Positions 36,766 to 47,610 of a DNA stretch of 64,000 nucleotides are shown piece after piece. The notes under the pieces are model-generated. The model was given only the letters and a program-made list of their open reading frames with translations. It made no database searches and was not told the DNA's origin. This stretch comes from Macrostomum hystrix (taxonomy: Eukaryota > Platyhelminthes > Macrostomidae): NCBI GenBank assembly GCA_950097015.1, contig CATNEN010000038.1, positions 1,550,001 through 1,614,000 of the forward strand. The letters run 5' to 3'. Numbering within the stretch: position 1 is the stretch's first letter; each line of letters starts with the position of its first letter. A program made the translations under genes and the position numbers.

Positions 36766-37662
36766 CTTTTGTCCTTTGGCTGGACACTTGGACAGCTTGT
36801 CCGCACTTCCTGCACTCGGTTGAGTGACTAGGCCGCTGCTTCGGCTTAGCGTAGCTCTTGGAAGTCGGTTTTGGCTGATGCTTTACTTGACCAACTCCAA
36901 TCGAGTTTTCAGGCGTTTGCGCGTTGCGCAGTGTGAGCTGGCTTCTCGATCTCATACCAGTCTCCAGCTGCCGTGCCAACTGCACCGCGGTGTTCAGCGT
37001 CAGCTTGTCGTCAATGAGCAGCCTCTCTCTGATTTTGTCGCTGTGCAGCTTCTTGACTAACTGGTCTGTCAGCATCTCGTCCTTGAATGCACCAAAGTTG
37101 CACCTTGTCGACAGAGCCTGCAGAGCAGCCACATAGTCAGCAATATCGACTCTCCGGGTCGCTGTGCTCGCTGAAAAAAACGGTATCGCTCAGCGACAAT
37201 GTTGACGCGGGTGCCGAAGTGCGTTTTGAGCAGCTCCTCCGTCAGCCAGTGTTTGTGGAGGAGAGCTTTGCGGGACCGGATAAATGCGCTGACCTTCCGT
37301 GCCCAAGCTATGTACCACCAGAGACTGTTGACGCTTGTCCGACAGTTGGTTCATGCCAGAGGCTAGCATGTATAGTTATCGAACATCGCCTTCCAGTCCT
37401 CCCATCCTAAATTCGGAGCTCCCGGTTTTGGAAGGAACGCTACAGGCAGCGCAATACTGACTTTTAGCTCGTACTCTGCAGATGCTTGAGTGCTTTGAAT
37501 CCGGGCATTCGTATTGGATCCTGCTTGCGAGGCCAAATTTGTTCTGACCGCCCCTAGTCGACAATGACTTTCGCCATCTTGCCATATCTGACTTACAAAA
37601 TCGTGCACTTTTTGCAAAGAAAGTATAAGATCTGACTTGAGTTTTCTTGACCGATCTGGCAA
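36749..37662 (-). pseudogene. Gypsy gag-like region
   Basis: Two frames. The upstream one (37662-37363) ends with LPKPGAPNLGWEDWKAMFDN, a common gag-like opening in gypsy elements. The downstream one (37132-36749) has a helical LVKKLHSDKIRERLL capsid-like block and a zinc-knuckle-like CRKCGQ sequence. A frame break lies between them (about 37135-37365). Confidence 0.7.
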
Positions 37663-37765
37663 GATATTACAAGAAAAGTAGTCAGATCTGGCAAGATCGT
37701 TTAAGAATACAATAAGATCTGTTAAGTTTTTTGCAAGAATTTATAGTGACGGATCCCGATTTTCA
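37563..37765. repeat. AGATCTG-rich repeat beside the gypsy gag
   Basis: Contains four AGATCTG-like motifs with GCAAGAT spacers and begins CCCCTAGTCGACAATG. The reverse complement of 47230-47311 begins CCCCTAGTTGACAATC and continues similarly, so the two regions share a repeat in opposite orientation. Confidence 0.5.
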
Positions 37766-37924
37766 TGCACTTTGAATTATTTAAATTATTGGGAAGAACG
37801 TTCAAATTAAGAAAGCAAGTCAGTTTTCAAGAGACGATAAGTGCTTAAAACCTTATTGGTTCTCATACGGATCCTTAATTCGATATAATCCTTAAATCTT
37901 AATCCATAATCCTTTAATTCTTGC

Positions 37925-38965
37925 CTTAGGAATAGGCAATGTGAATAGGCAATGTGAATGCTACATGAATTGGCAACGCAACGTGAATAGGCAACGTGTA
38001 TAGGCAATGTGAATAGGCAATGTGAATGCTACATGAATTGGCAACGCAACGTGTATAGGCAATGTGAATAGGCAACGTGAATAGGCAATGTGAATGCTAC
38101 ATGAATTGGCAACGCAACGTGTATAGGCGATGTGAATAGGCAACGTGAATAGGCAATGTGAATGCTACATGAATTGGCAACGCAACGTGTATAGGCAATG
38201 TGAATAGGCAACGTGAATAGGCAATGTGAATGCTACATGAATTGGCAACGCAACGTGTATAGGCAATGTGAATAGGCAATGTGAATGCTACATGAATTGG
38301 CAACGCAACGTGTATAGGCGATGTGAATAGGCAACGTGAATAGGCAATGTGAATGCTACATGAATTGGCAACGCAACGTGTATAGGCAATGTGAATAGGC
38401 AACGTGAATAGGCAATGTGAATGCTACATGAATTGGCAACGCAACGTGTATAGGCAATGTGAATAGGCAACGTGAATAGGCAATGTGAATGCTACATGAA
38501 TTGGCAACGCAACGTGAATAGGCAACGTGAATGGGCAGTGTGTATAGGCAACGTGAATAGGCAATGTGAATAGGCAACGTGAATGCTACATGAATTGGCA
38601 ACGCAACGTGAATAGGCAACGTGAATGCTACATGAATTGGCAACGCAACGTGAATAGGCAACGTGAATGCTACATGAATTGGCAACGCAACGTGAATAGG
38701 CAACGTGAATGCTACATGAATTGGCAACGCAACGTGAATAGGCAACGTGAATGCTACATGAATTGGCAACGCAACGTGTATAGGCAATGTGAATAGGCAA
38801 TGTGAATGCTACATGAATTGGCAACGCAACGTGAATAGGCAACGTGAATAGGCAACGTGAATAGGCAACGCAACGTGAATAGGCAATGTGAATGGGCAGT
38901 GTGTATAGGCAACGTGAATAGGCAATGTGAATGCTACATGAATGGGCAACGCAACGCAACGGGAA
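37925..38965. repeat. 1 kb tandem array with 34/68-bp units
   Basis: Mixed copies of TAGGCAACGTGAA, ATGCTACATGAATTGGCAACG and CAACGTGTATAGGCAATGTG in variable order, with a period of about 60-70 bp. It ends 15 bp before the transposase stop codon. Open frames on both strands are repeat artefacts. Confidence 0.93.
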
Positions 38966-38979
38966 TGAGCAATGACAGT

Positions 38980-41259
38980 TTAATTATGTTCATTTAGTAG
39001 CAAAATAGGTGCGACAAAAGTAATGTTCGAGTTCGCCAAAGGGATTAGTACACACTTTCGGCGTAGATATCTGCAGTCGACCTTTAACTGGTCCTCAGAG
39101 ATCGGGACATCTTGTCGATCCCGCTCGAGAACGAACAGATCGATTAGCGGCACATCAGTGCACATGTTGAAATGCGTCTGAAAATGTGTCGCTTTGGGGA
39201 GAGGAGCAACTGTAGCGACCGTTTCGGATTCAAACTTTAGAATCGTGCCAAAGCATCTCGCGTTCGAATCGGGCTGCTGATACTCGCAGATATAACTGAC
39301 AGATGAACCTTTGCGCTTATTGCTGATACTGTGAAAAGAGATGCCATTAATCTTCATTGATTCAGGTGTCCGGCGTGATCGGCCTCGGCTCGCCTTTCTT
39401 CCTTGAATAAACTGAAATGTTTGAGCCGCTCGAGGACTTTTGATGAAAAACCAATCAAGCAGCTTGAGAAGACAAAATTTTTCAGCAATTTGCTTTGGAT
39501 GGTCCACAGTCCCTTTAATGAATCTCTTAAGAAGTGACATACGACCTTCAAACGCAAACATAGATGTGTTTGCGATGCTTCCGCATCTCTGCACTTGATA
39601 AGGTAAATGAAGCAAAAGGTGCGCATTTAATGTCCGGAATGTAATGGGACAAGTTTTTGACATACAATCCAGAAACGCCTTTGTTGCAAGTGTAAGTTGC
39701 TCAGCAGTCCCAGCCGTGTAGAGGCAGTTAAGTAAAACTGTTAGATACGTCAGCAATCTGCACATTGAATGTTCAAGGTAAGGTGTTAAAACTGGGATCA
39801 TAGCGTAGAGACCGAAGTTTCGCAAATCATGCGCTTTCCAGTTCGCAAGAGATTCGTCGAGTTTCTTAAATCTTTCCATGTCATGAGGGACTGAAAGATT
39901 GGATAAAAAAATGTTGATAGCTTTAAACGCATGCCGGCCAATCTTCTCAGATACCACGAACTTCAATATTTTCTTGAGCACTCCTTCCAACAAAAGGTGC
40001 ATCGTGTCCAGAAGAATGCATTCAGGTGGACTCATAAAATTTTGAAGCACAGAGCTGCCTCGGAGTCCATAGACGGTGTTGTTGCCACTACTAGCCGAAA
40101 TCCTGCCATGTTGTTCGAATTCTTCACGGCTTCGAATGGTACATAGATTGTCAGCATCAATAGCGTAGATCATGACGTTCCCACCTTTGTCAGACTTCAC
40201 GACCTCACCAGGCTCGTAGCACTTTGGGCACGCAAAGTAGCCGTTAAATTGGTTAATACTAAGGATGGATGCGAGCGCTGGAAGGTCGCAAACACAATAG
40301 GTAATGCTGACACTAAAAAATCTAGGTTCGTTGTTTCTGCCAAGGAATTGTCCTTCAATAGGAAATTGCTGCAGCGCAAGGGCCATGACCCTTTCCCATT
40401 TTGGCTTGCAGGGCCCAGACCAGAGGCCAAACAAAATTGACGTTTTGGCAGACTGTCGCAGCAATGGACCCATGTTCAATACTGAGCACTGAATTGGCCA
40501 CATGCTGTCAGTTTTAGAGCTGTAGAAGCAGGCACCATCTGCGTTAATAACCAACTGAATTTCGAATGGGCCTTTGCCATTAGAAACACTGTCTGTCAAT
40601 ACATCACGAAAGCCACGTTTCATCTTTTCAAAGTGGGCTTCAATGTCCTCATGATAGCATTCGAGCAGAAGACGGAGCTGCTTGATTATTTCGATCTGAT
40701 GGTAAACGCCAGCTTCGCCTCCCTCGCAACGACAGTCAGCTTCAAACTCTGAACAGTGAATACAAATTCTATACACCGAAATCCACTTAGTCCAGTCTTC
40801 AATCCCTTCTTTGATAATGCTCTTGAGTGTTCTGACAGTACGAGGAACGGAGGCGCCATACAAACTCGCAATTTTTAAAAACTGTTCAAGTGCAACATCA
40901 GTCGAGTTGTTGAGAAGCTTGTAATACATGAAGCAACTTGCTTTCTCCAGTTTGGTGGTGCTTTCAAGCAGCTGCTGAGCAGGGTGTAAATCGTCATTGG
41001 CTTCTGGAATATCAGAACTCGCACCCACGGTTTCAACGTCAGCTGCTGCTGAGGATATTGCAGTTCGGAGTTGGTGCGCATTGATTCTGCATGGAATCGT
41101 ATGATTGACATCCTTGTCTCCAGATTCAAAGTCTTCGGTATCAGATAGAGAAGATACTTCATTTGACGAAGCATCGCAATCAAACTCTGCAGCACGAACT
41201 ACACGGTGTGACTTGATTCTTGTGTCCGCATATCGCTTTTGGAAGCGGAGACGTTGCGC
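38980..41259 (-). CDS. CACTA/EnSpm-like transposase (tnp2 type), 5' exon missing
   Basis: A frame of about 759 codons runs from a TTTTCAG acceptor (exon from 41259) to the stop at 38980. Family hallmarks: NADGACFYSSKTDSMWPIQC (first catalytic Asp, DG-x-x-x-x-SS-x-x-x-WPI), FGLWSG, CDLPA (second Asp), GYFACPKCYEPGE, and LLDTMHLLLEGVLKKIL (third acidic D-x-MH-x3-EGV block), then a long C-terminal region with GRMSLLKRFIKGT. The catalytic blocks are intact and no stop interrupts them, so this copy is recent, active or domesticated. The first exon is not identified and I see no CACTA terminal repeats. Confidence 0.8.
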   Translation of the reverse strand, partial: AQRLRFQKRYADTRIKSHRVVRAAEFDCDASSNEVSSLSDTEDFESGDKDVNHTIPCRINAHQLRTAISSAAADVETVGASSDIPEANDDLHPAQQLLESTTKLEKASCFMYYKLLNNSTDVALEQFLKIASLYGASVPRTVRTLKSIIKEGIEDWTKWISVYRICIHCSEFEADCRCEGGEAGVYHQIEIIKQLRLLLECYHEDIEAHFEKMKRGFRDVLTDSVSNGKGPFEIQLVINADGACFYSSKTDSMWPIQCSVLNMGPLLRQSAKTSILFGLWSGPCKPKWERVMALALQQFPIEGQFLGRNNEPRFFSVSITYCVCDLPALASILSINQFNGYFACPKCYEPGEVVKSDKGGNVMIYAIDADNLCTIRSREEFEQHGRISASSGNNTVYGLRGSSVLQNFMSPPECILLDTMHLLLEGVLKKILKFVVSEKIGRHAFKAINIFLSNLSVPHDMERFKKLDESLANWKAHDLRNFGLYAMIPVLTPYLEHSMCRLLTYLTVLLNCLYTAGTAEQLTLATKAFLDCMSKTCPITFRTLNAHLLLHLPYQVQRCGSIANTSMFAFEGRMSLLKRFIKGTVDHPKQIAEKFCLLKLLDWFFIKSPRAAQTFQFIQGRKASRGRSRRTPESMKINGISFHSISNKRKGSSVSYICEYQQPDSNARCFGTILKFESETVATVAPLPKATHFQTHFNMCTDVPLIDLFVLERDRQDVPISEDQLKVDCRYLRRKCVLIPLANSNITFVAPILLLNEHN

Positions 41260-42437
41260 CTGAAAAGTTTTATAGTGAATTTGATGGCTTTAAAAAAGAA
41301 CTCATTCAATCTTTATAAGCAATATGATGCAATGAAATGAAGCAATATAATATAAGCAATCTTTATGAGCTTAGGGAGTGCTGCTCAAAATTTACTATTA
41401 TCTATTTCGAGTTTTGTACATAAACTTTAGCAGCCTAGAAAAGGAGAATGCCTATTGTGTAATGCTAGATAGAATACTTTCAAGTTACTGATATTTATAG
41501 CTATGACTATTGGCGAACTTGCGAGGCCACGGATGAAGGCTGCATAGTTATAGTTGACAAGAAGCTAAACAAAGACAGCAAAGGAACTCTGCAGTAGCTG
41601 AATGCAGTGACAGTTTATTTTTCACGAATTACATAGAGCATGTCGTGTAATCGTACGCGCCTACAGAAGTTGGGCTGCAAAGAATAGCAATTCGCAAATC
41701 CTTCTCAAATGTACTTGCTTAAGCTTGTTGCTGTTATAAGTTACAACAATTCGTTGCTACATAAAAATGTGCTAGCTAGAATTATTGATTTAAATTCCAG
41801 CAAATACATATTTGGCATAGTTAAACTATGCATTAAAAAATAGGCTATACCAGCAAACGTTTACAGAAAAAAATCGCCCACAAGCGTTAAAACACATTTT
41901 GCACTTGCAATTTTTTCAAACAAACAATTCTAAATAACAGACTTAATTCGACAAGAAGAGAAGAAGAGTCATTGAGGCTACAGAGATCAAAGTTGCAGTA
42001 GGACCTGGCGATGGGATACGTCCAAAAACAGATTTTGCCAGAGCAAAACATCTCTCTCCCTAAAAATTCTGGAAGGACGCAGAGAGACACTAAAAGGTTG
42101 CTATAGCTCACAACTATTCGGTCTTCGTGTATGAAACCAATATTTATATAAACAAATATAATGGAAGTGCAGGCGACGGCGAGACTCTCGCTACGCTTCT
42201 CTTGCTTCACTCTTACTGCATTATGAGGTCATTGTGTGGCGCAATAATGCAGCCAAATAAACTACTTGCCATTCCCTCAGAGTCATAAATTAAGGTTATA
42301 CGCAGAGCATATCTTCTAGTCTAGCAAACTAATTAGCGTATAATCCGCCTACCAGTTACTTAGGTGCGTGTACATAATATATATTATTGCCTTACAGTCC
42401 AGCAACATCGACAAATAACTAATGTTCAATCCCTCGC

Positions 42438-45400
42438 TTATTCAACAGAATTAGATTGGTCTCCAGTCTCATTTAGATGACGCTGTATACGCGCTAGCTT
42501 CGCAGCGCGATCTCGGGATGCCTGGTTGAGAGCCAGCCGCACAGAACGCCAATGACTTGAGCCGAACCGCGCACGGAGAGCAGCTTAAAATAGTAGGTAC
42601 ATGGAAATAATGAGAAGTGTGATAAAACTTTCTCTGGGTTATTACTTTTACGTTTTAACGAAAAAGAATGCCAAGGCAAAGCACAAGGAGCAACCCATGA
42701 ATGACTGCGCACTATGCAAATATATTATAACAACACTGATGATAAATTGATACATTTGCCAGAAAAAAATATTTTTAAAGAAACAAAACAACCTACCTTT
42801 TAAGTCTTTGATTAGAGTTTCGTCAGCATTTTCCAGATTAGATCCTTCTTGGAGCTTCTGTTCGAACCGATGACGGGGGATAAAGCTTTGTCCCTTCATT
42901 CTGTCTACCACTTGGAGGGCAAACTGTGTCGGTGTCTCAGCTGAAATGTCATCAATGCAGAAGTGGCCGCCTCGCGAAGAAAGAAGATTTAACCCCGTAA
43001 CTGGCTCAGTTGCCGGGCTCACATTTTGAGCAATCTCGCGAAGAAGTTTGTTTGACATCTTGGTCTGCTGGACGAGAGTGTTAATTCCATTAACCAAATT
43101 CACAAAATCCTTTTGCGGTATCACAATGCCTTCGTTGGTAGACCTAACAGTCGAATCAGACGTTGCACTTGAGGCTGACGTGTTTCTACAGGTTATGACC
43201 GACGATGGCGACATTGATATCCTGATGGCTTCAGGATGGTTCTCGAAACTTGGGGTCATTGGCAGAGCAGCAGCCGTAGAGGCAGCAGATGCAGAATTAG
43301 CCATTGCAGCTTTTCTAAGGCTGTCAACCTTTTTCTTCTCGGCAATGATTGACAGCGAACGCTTTGATGGTGGAGACGCACTTGCCTCCTCATCATTGTC
43401 TGTGCCACTGCTCGATGAGTCACTAGATACATTGTCTTCAGCAGCATAATCTGCATCAAAATCATCATCGTTATCAAAATCGCCATCTGCATGGATTTCA
43501 GCTGTTGTAGTAAAAAAAGATGCACCAGAATTGCATCTTGGAGGGTTCCGATCTGCTGAACTGCTCCCCAGCTGTTTTTCATATGATTTTGCAAACTTGA
43601 TAGCACAGTCGGTATCATAATCAGAATTAACATTCTGTGCCAGCGCTGCTTCAAAGTCCTGAATCTTTTCTATTTTCCCAATGCAGAGAAGAGTTGCAAC
43701 ATGCTTCTGCTCATTTTCGTTGACCAAAACCGTTGCTCCCTAAGAAAAGAAAGAAAAGGAAAGAAAATTATTAAGGAACCTATATACAGATATTAAAGCC
43801 AAAATTTCATGCAATGTGAAAATGAAAATGTTACTAAGTTGCTTAATTTGCTAAAAAATGCCTTTACCTAGCTAAGCTATGCCCAATCATTACACAATTT
43901 CCCTTGAATTCAGCTAAAAAAATTTCCCTTAAAAATCAAGTAGCAAAAACAACCAGCATAGCATCTAGATACACATAAAAGATGCATAGATTCACTAAAA
44001 GATTCACTACCTTATCTCTAGTGTAAATGAATTAAGCCAAGTGACAGGCACAAAAATAAGAAAGGTTAAATGACAATGTACATATTTTTAACCCCATTTA
44101 ATATCAAATATATAAATATGATTACCTTATATAAGCTATATAGTTCAATATAGGTTGCTTCTCTAAAATTATATCTGCAACTTTGGGTTTTCTTGACCAT
44201 TTTTATAGGCAACACACTTACTCGAGTTTTTATTATATAAAATGTAGGGGTCAGACAATATCACTTTTAGAGAGTTGATCAAGATTCAAGATTAGTGCAT
44301 TAGGCCTATGAGTGTAAAATAGTAAAAAAGACTGTTGACTGAAATTAACAATCATAATCATCAAAAAGTATCTAGTGCTTATTTACTCTAGTCCAGTATA
44401 TATTATGATTCTACAAAGTTTCTTCCTGGAACCCATCACTTGCATATAAAAGAGAACTTTTTGGCTAATTTTTTTCTAAAGTTGTGAAGAAGTACAACTG
44501 TAGACTAAATAAAATTATAAAATAAAATCTTGAATCTTAACCTTTTTGAGATCTCAAAACCAAGATTGAGATTGAAAAAAGTGCCAAGATCATTATGATT
44601 GAGACTGAGATATCGTCCAACCTCTAATAAAATGGTAGTCTTATGACCACTCTGAACTAATAATGGCTTACATGTATATATAGCCAATGGAAACAGTAGT
44701 GATTACTAAGGTTGCACTGATACATGTCTACATGCATAATGTTGAAAGTTAGTTAACTTTTTTTGCCTAAATAATTAGGCCTAACTAAGGGTAATACTGA
44801 ACTGAATTGATAAATAACTAACAGTATTATTAAAATATTGAATAATAATAGGCCTAACACTAAACTAAATATTAGTTGCTATTTATTAGCACTGGTTTCT
44901 GAAAAATAGCCATAGTTGTTGAGATATTTAACCTAATTACTAGAATTACTATAGAAAATTGTGAAAAAAATAATCATTTTATTAGGGTAATGTATCATCA
45001 ACCAGTGTAGGGCCTACTTCAAAACTGAACAAGAATTTTGACTCCTTCCTTGATCTTGTGCAAGACAGAAACAAGCTAGTGTTTCACAGAACATCTAATT
45101 AGAAAGTTAAAGAAATCATCTACAAGCTGAGGCATGATGTGCAATGAAGCATTAAGAGGAAAAAAAGATATTGATGTTTCAGTAGAAATTTTTATTGCAA
45201 AAGCATACTTTGTGACAACTTTTTTTCAGTAGGTACTTAGTACTTTAGACAAAGATTGTATGTGGTTGCTTGCCAATAGCCAATTAAATGACCATAAATG
45301 TAGTTAGGCCTATTTATAGAGCATGAAAATGCTTTCAAATTACATAATCTATGATAGTTCACTCCTTAAAATAAGATTAAACCACTCACTCAAATTGTAA

Positions 45401-46280
45401 AATCAAACATCAAATTCTCTGTTTGGTTTGAAGATACATGAAAATCATTGTTTGGTTTTAGAAAAAAAAGCAGGAATAACTTTTTTCTATTTGACAAAAT
45501 AGCAAAAGCAGATACTTTTTAGAAAGATGTAACTGTTTTCTATAACTTGGATTTTAATTTATCATCATATCTTAAATAGAAAATCTGTAGCTTAGGTTTG
45601 AAGTTAAAAAATAAACATTCTTGTTTGGTTGATGATACATTACCCTATATATAATAATGATTGTAAATTATTAAACAGTTCTTAAATTATGACATGCATG
45701 TACATGATTATATTTTCTTCTTCTGTTTTAATAATAATTGGTAAGTTTTTTTATGATTCCCATAATACATTTTATAATTTGTACTTAACCGAATTGTTGA
45801 ATAGGGCCTACAAAATGTTAGCCCTGATCATTTTTATGTAGATTGGTATATGGCAAGAAATATTCACTTATGTCCAGCATATACTCTGCCATGACAATCC
45901 AGAGTATGGATGGAATATATATCGTCTTAAGACTAAATTAATTGTTAAGCAATAGAAAATCAAGGAATCTCAAGTTTTTATTTTAGCTAATATAAAACAT
46001 ACTACCAGATTATACAGTTAATAATATTGCTTAGTTATAACATGTTTCTAATTCTTAACATTAGAATTAGACAGCCTAAAGATCTAGGCCCATAGCCGCA
46101 TAGATATCAAACAAGCATATGCACTATACTACAGTCTAACATGCAATGACTCACAGCACTCCAACGTAGGCGCTCTTCTGCTGAATATGTCTCGAATCGG
46201 ACATCACTCAGTTTAAAAGTCTGACTAAAGTACTTAGTACTATTATACCACAATATGCAGTATGTTGAGTTAAATTAAAC
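42438..46280 (-). CDS. Spliced gene of unknown function, partial 5' end
   Basis: Exons (minus): candidate about 46280-46155 (ending RLRWSA, donor GTGAGT), 43739-42797 (acceptor TTTCTTAG, donor GTAGGT) and 42583-42438 (stop). Phases 0 and 1 fit; joins are by hand. The central exon encodes ENEQKHVATLLCIGKIEKIQ, an acidic/serine linker, and VNLVNGINTLVQQTKMSNKL (coiled-coil-like). The last exon encodes ARFGSSHWRSVRLALNQASR, a basic helical end slightly reminiscent of a BEN-domain C-terminus. I cannot name the family. It lies in the same orientation 1.2 kb upstream of the transposase and may be a host gene or a transposon accessory gene. The 5' exon is tentative. Confidence 0.55.
43740..46154. 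other. AT-rich intron without further features
   Basis: If the 46155 exon is real, this is a 2.4 kb intron. It is AT-rich, with several AGGCCTA motifs and no array. Confidence 0.45.
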
Positions 46281-46879
46281 TCCTGGACTCGAGTTAGTGG
46301 ATTCTGTCTTAATTGCCTTTTTGAGGAGGAAGATTTGGGCGTGGTAGTGATTGAGCTCTGCATTGGAGCGGTATGTTTGATATGCAACAGAATAAATGCC
46401 TACAATATGCGAGATTTAGAAATTAGAAATCCAGGACAGCAGTAAAGTAAAGAAAGTGTATATAATTTATGTGATGAATGTGATAAATAAAAGAAAAAGA
46501 ATAGCGAGAAAAAGCTGGCAAAAGTGTTCAAATTTTAATTGTTAAAACAAAAACAGTTAATTATCTATAATCGCGGCCCTTGTACCTTAGACAAATGTGC
46601 ATATATATTTCGCTTAAATAGTTTCTTATTACTTATTTTTTAATTTTAATGGTGTTTGTGGTTTATCAACGAACACTGGAATCTGCCAGTTTTATACAAA
46701 TTGCACAATATGTTCAGTTCAAGGGAAAGAATATTTAAAATACCTGTCGAACGGTATCGTTCGAAATCGTTATGCATGTATCGTTATGCATGTGTGCACT
46801 TAAATATTTGCTATATACAATGTGAACTTCGGAAAATATTAAATATACTGTACAAATTATTTTGCATACTTACCAGGTT

Positions 46880-47311
46880 GACTTGTCAGATCTGACCATA
46901 TCTGTGAAGAAACCAAAAAAAGTAAACTGAATGACTATACCAAAAATTTTATTGTTTCTCACTTCCAAAATGTTGTAAATCATTAATGAACTGACTTTTC
47001 AAGACAATAGCTGTTGGTGAAAACATTATTTTTTTATTTTCTATAGCTGTGACATCTTACTGTCTCTTGCCGGATCTGATCATATCTGTCAAGAAACCCA
47101 AAGGAAGCAGACTTAATGACAATTAGAAAAAATGGAAGTTTTTTATTACAAGAATAGCTGCAACACAGTTAAATTTGTTTTTTTGGTAGCCGTGACAGTT
47201 AGCGCATATTTTATTTTCTTACACATTCCTAACAGATCTTAGCAGTTCTGCCAAGATTTTATAGGATAAGTCAGATCTTACAAGGCAGAATGTAAGATTG
47301 TCAACTAGGGG
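46880..47311. repeat. Diverged AGATCTG-rich repeat beside the solo LTR
   Basis: GTCAGATCTGACCATATCTG at 46886 and GCCGGATCTGATCATATCTG at 47069 start two diverged copies of a unit of about 183 bp. The right end, ATTGTCAACTAGGGG, abuts the solo LTR and matches the repeat at 37563 inverted. Confidence 0.5.
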
Positions 47312-47610
47312 CGCTATAAGCACAAATAACTTAGACTGCACTCTCTTGAGCGAACGCTAGAACGTTTGTTGGCGGCATTTTTAATTTCTTTGTCCCTAAC
47401 TTTGAGAAGCGCACCGTTAAATTTCTGTGCCCACAGCCCCCCCAGCCAGTCTTGGGCTTGGGCCCTTGAGCTTTGGTCGCGAGTACAAGGGCGGTGAAGA
47501 GGGAGACAGACAGAGGGACCTGAGTGGGTCCGGTACCAAAAATGGTGACTCAGTTTAGCTTGCAGAGCAAGTGCACTCACACCATGTTCGCACAGTGCAG
47601 TCGTACAACA
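47312..47610 (-). mobile_element. Solo gypsy LTR
   Basis: Shares GCTATAAGCACAAATAACTT, GTTGGCGGC, TTTCTGTGCCCACAGCCCCC, GGTCGCGAGTACA and CATGTTCGCACAGTGCAG with 34808-35099, same orientation. No internal element sequence lies next to it, so it is a solo LTR. Confidence 0.65.

Larger units (their letters stand above)
34808..37662 (-). mobile_element. Defective Ty3/gypsy-type LTR retrotransposon
   Basis: In minus-strand order: gag-like sequence with a zinc-knuckle region, aspartic protease, truncated reverse transcriptase, RNase H and a 3' LTR. Reading frames are broken by shifts and stops. The catalytic palm of the reverse transcriptase and the whole integrase are missing, and no intact 5' LTR is found. 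The copy cannot be autonomous. Confidence 0.85.

Noticed and set aside
46155-46280. Treating this exon as the certain start of the 42.4-43.7 kb gene
   Set aside because: Donor and phase fit, but no initiating Met or acceptor is clear, so it is kept only as tentative.
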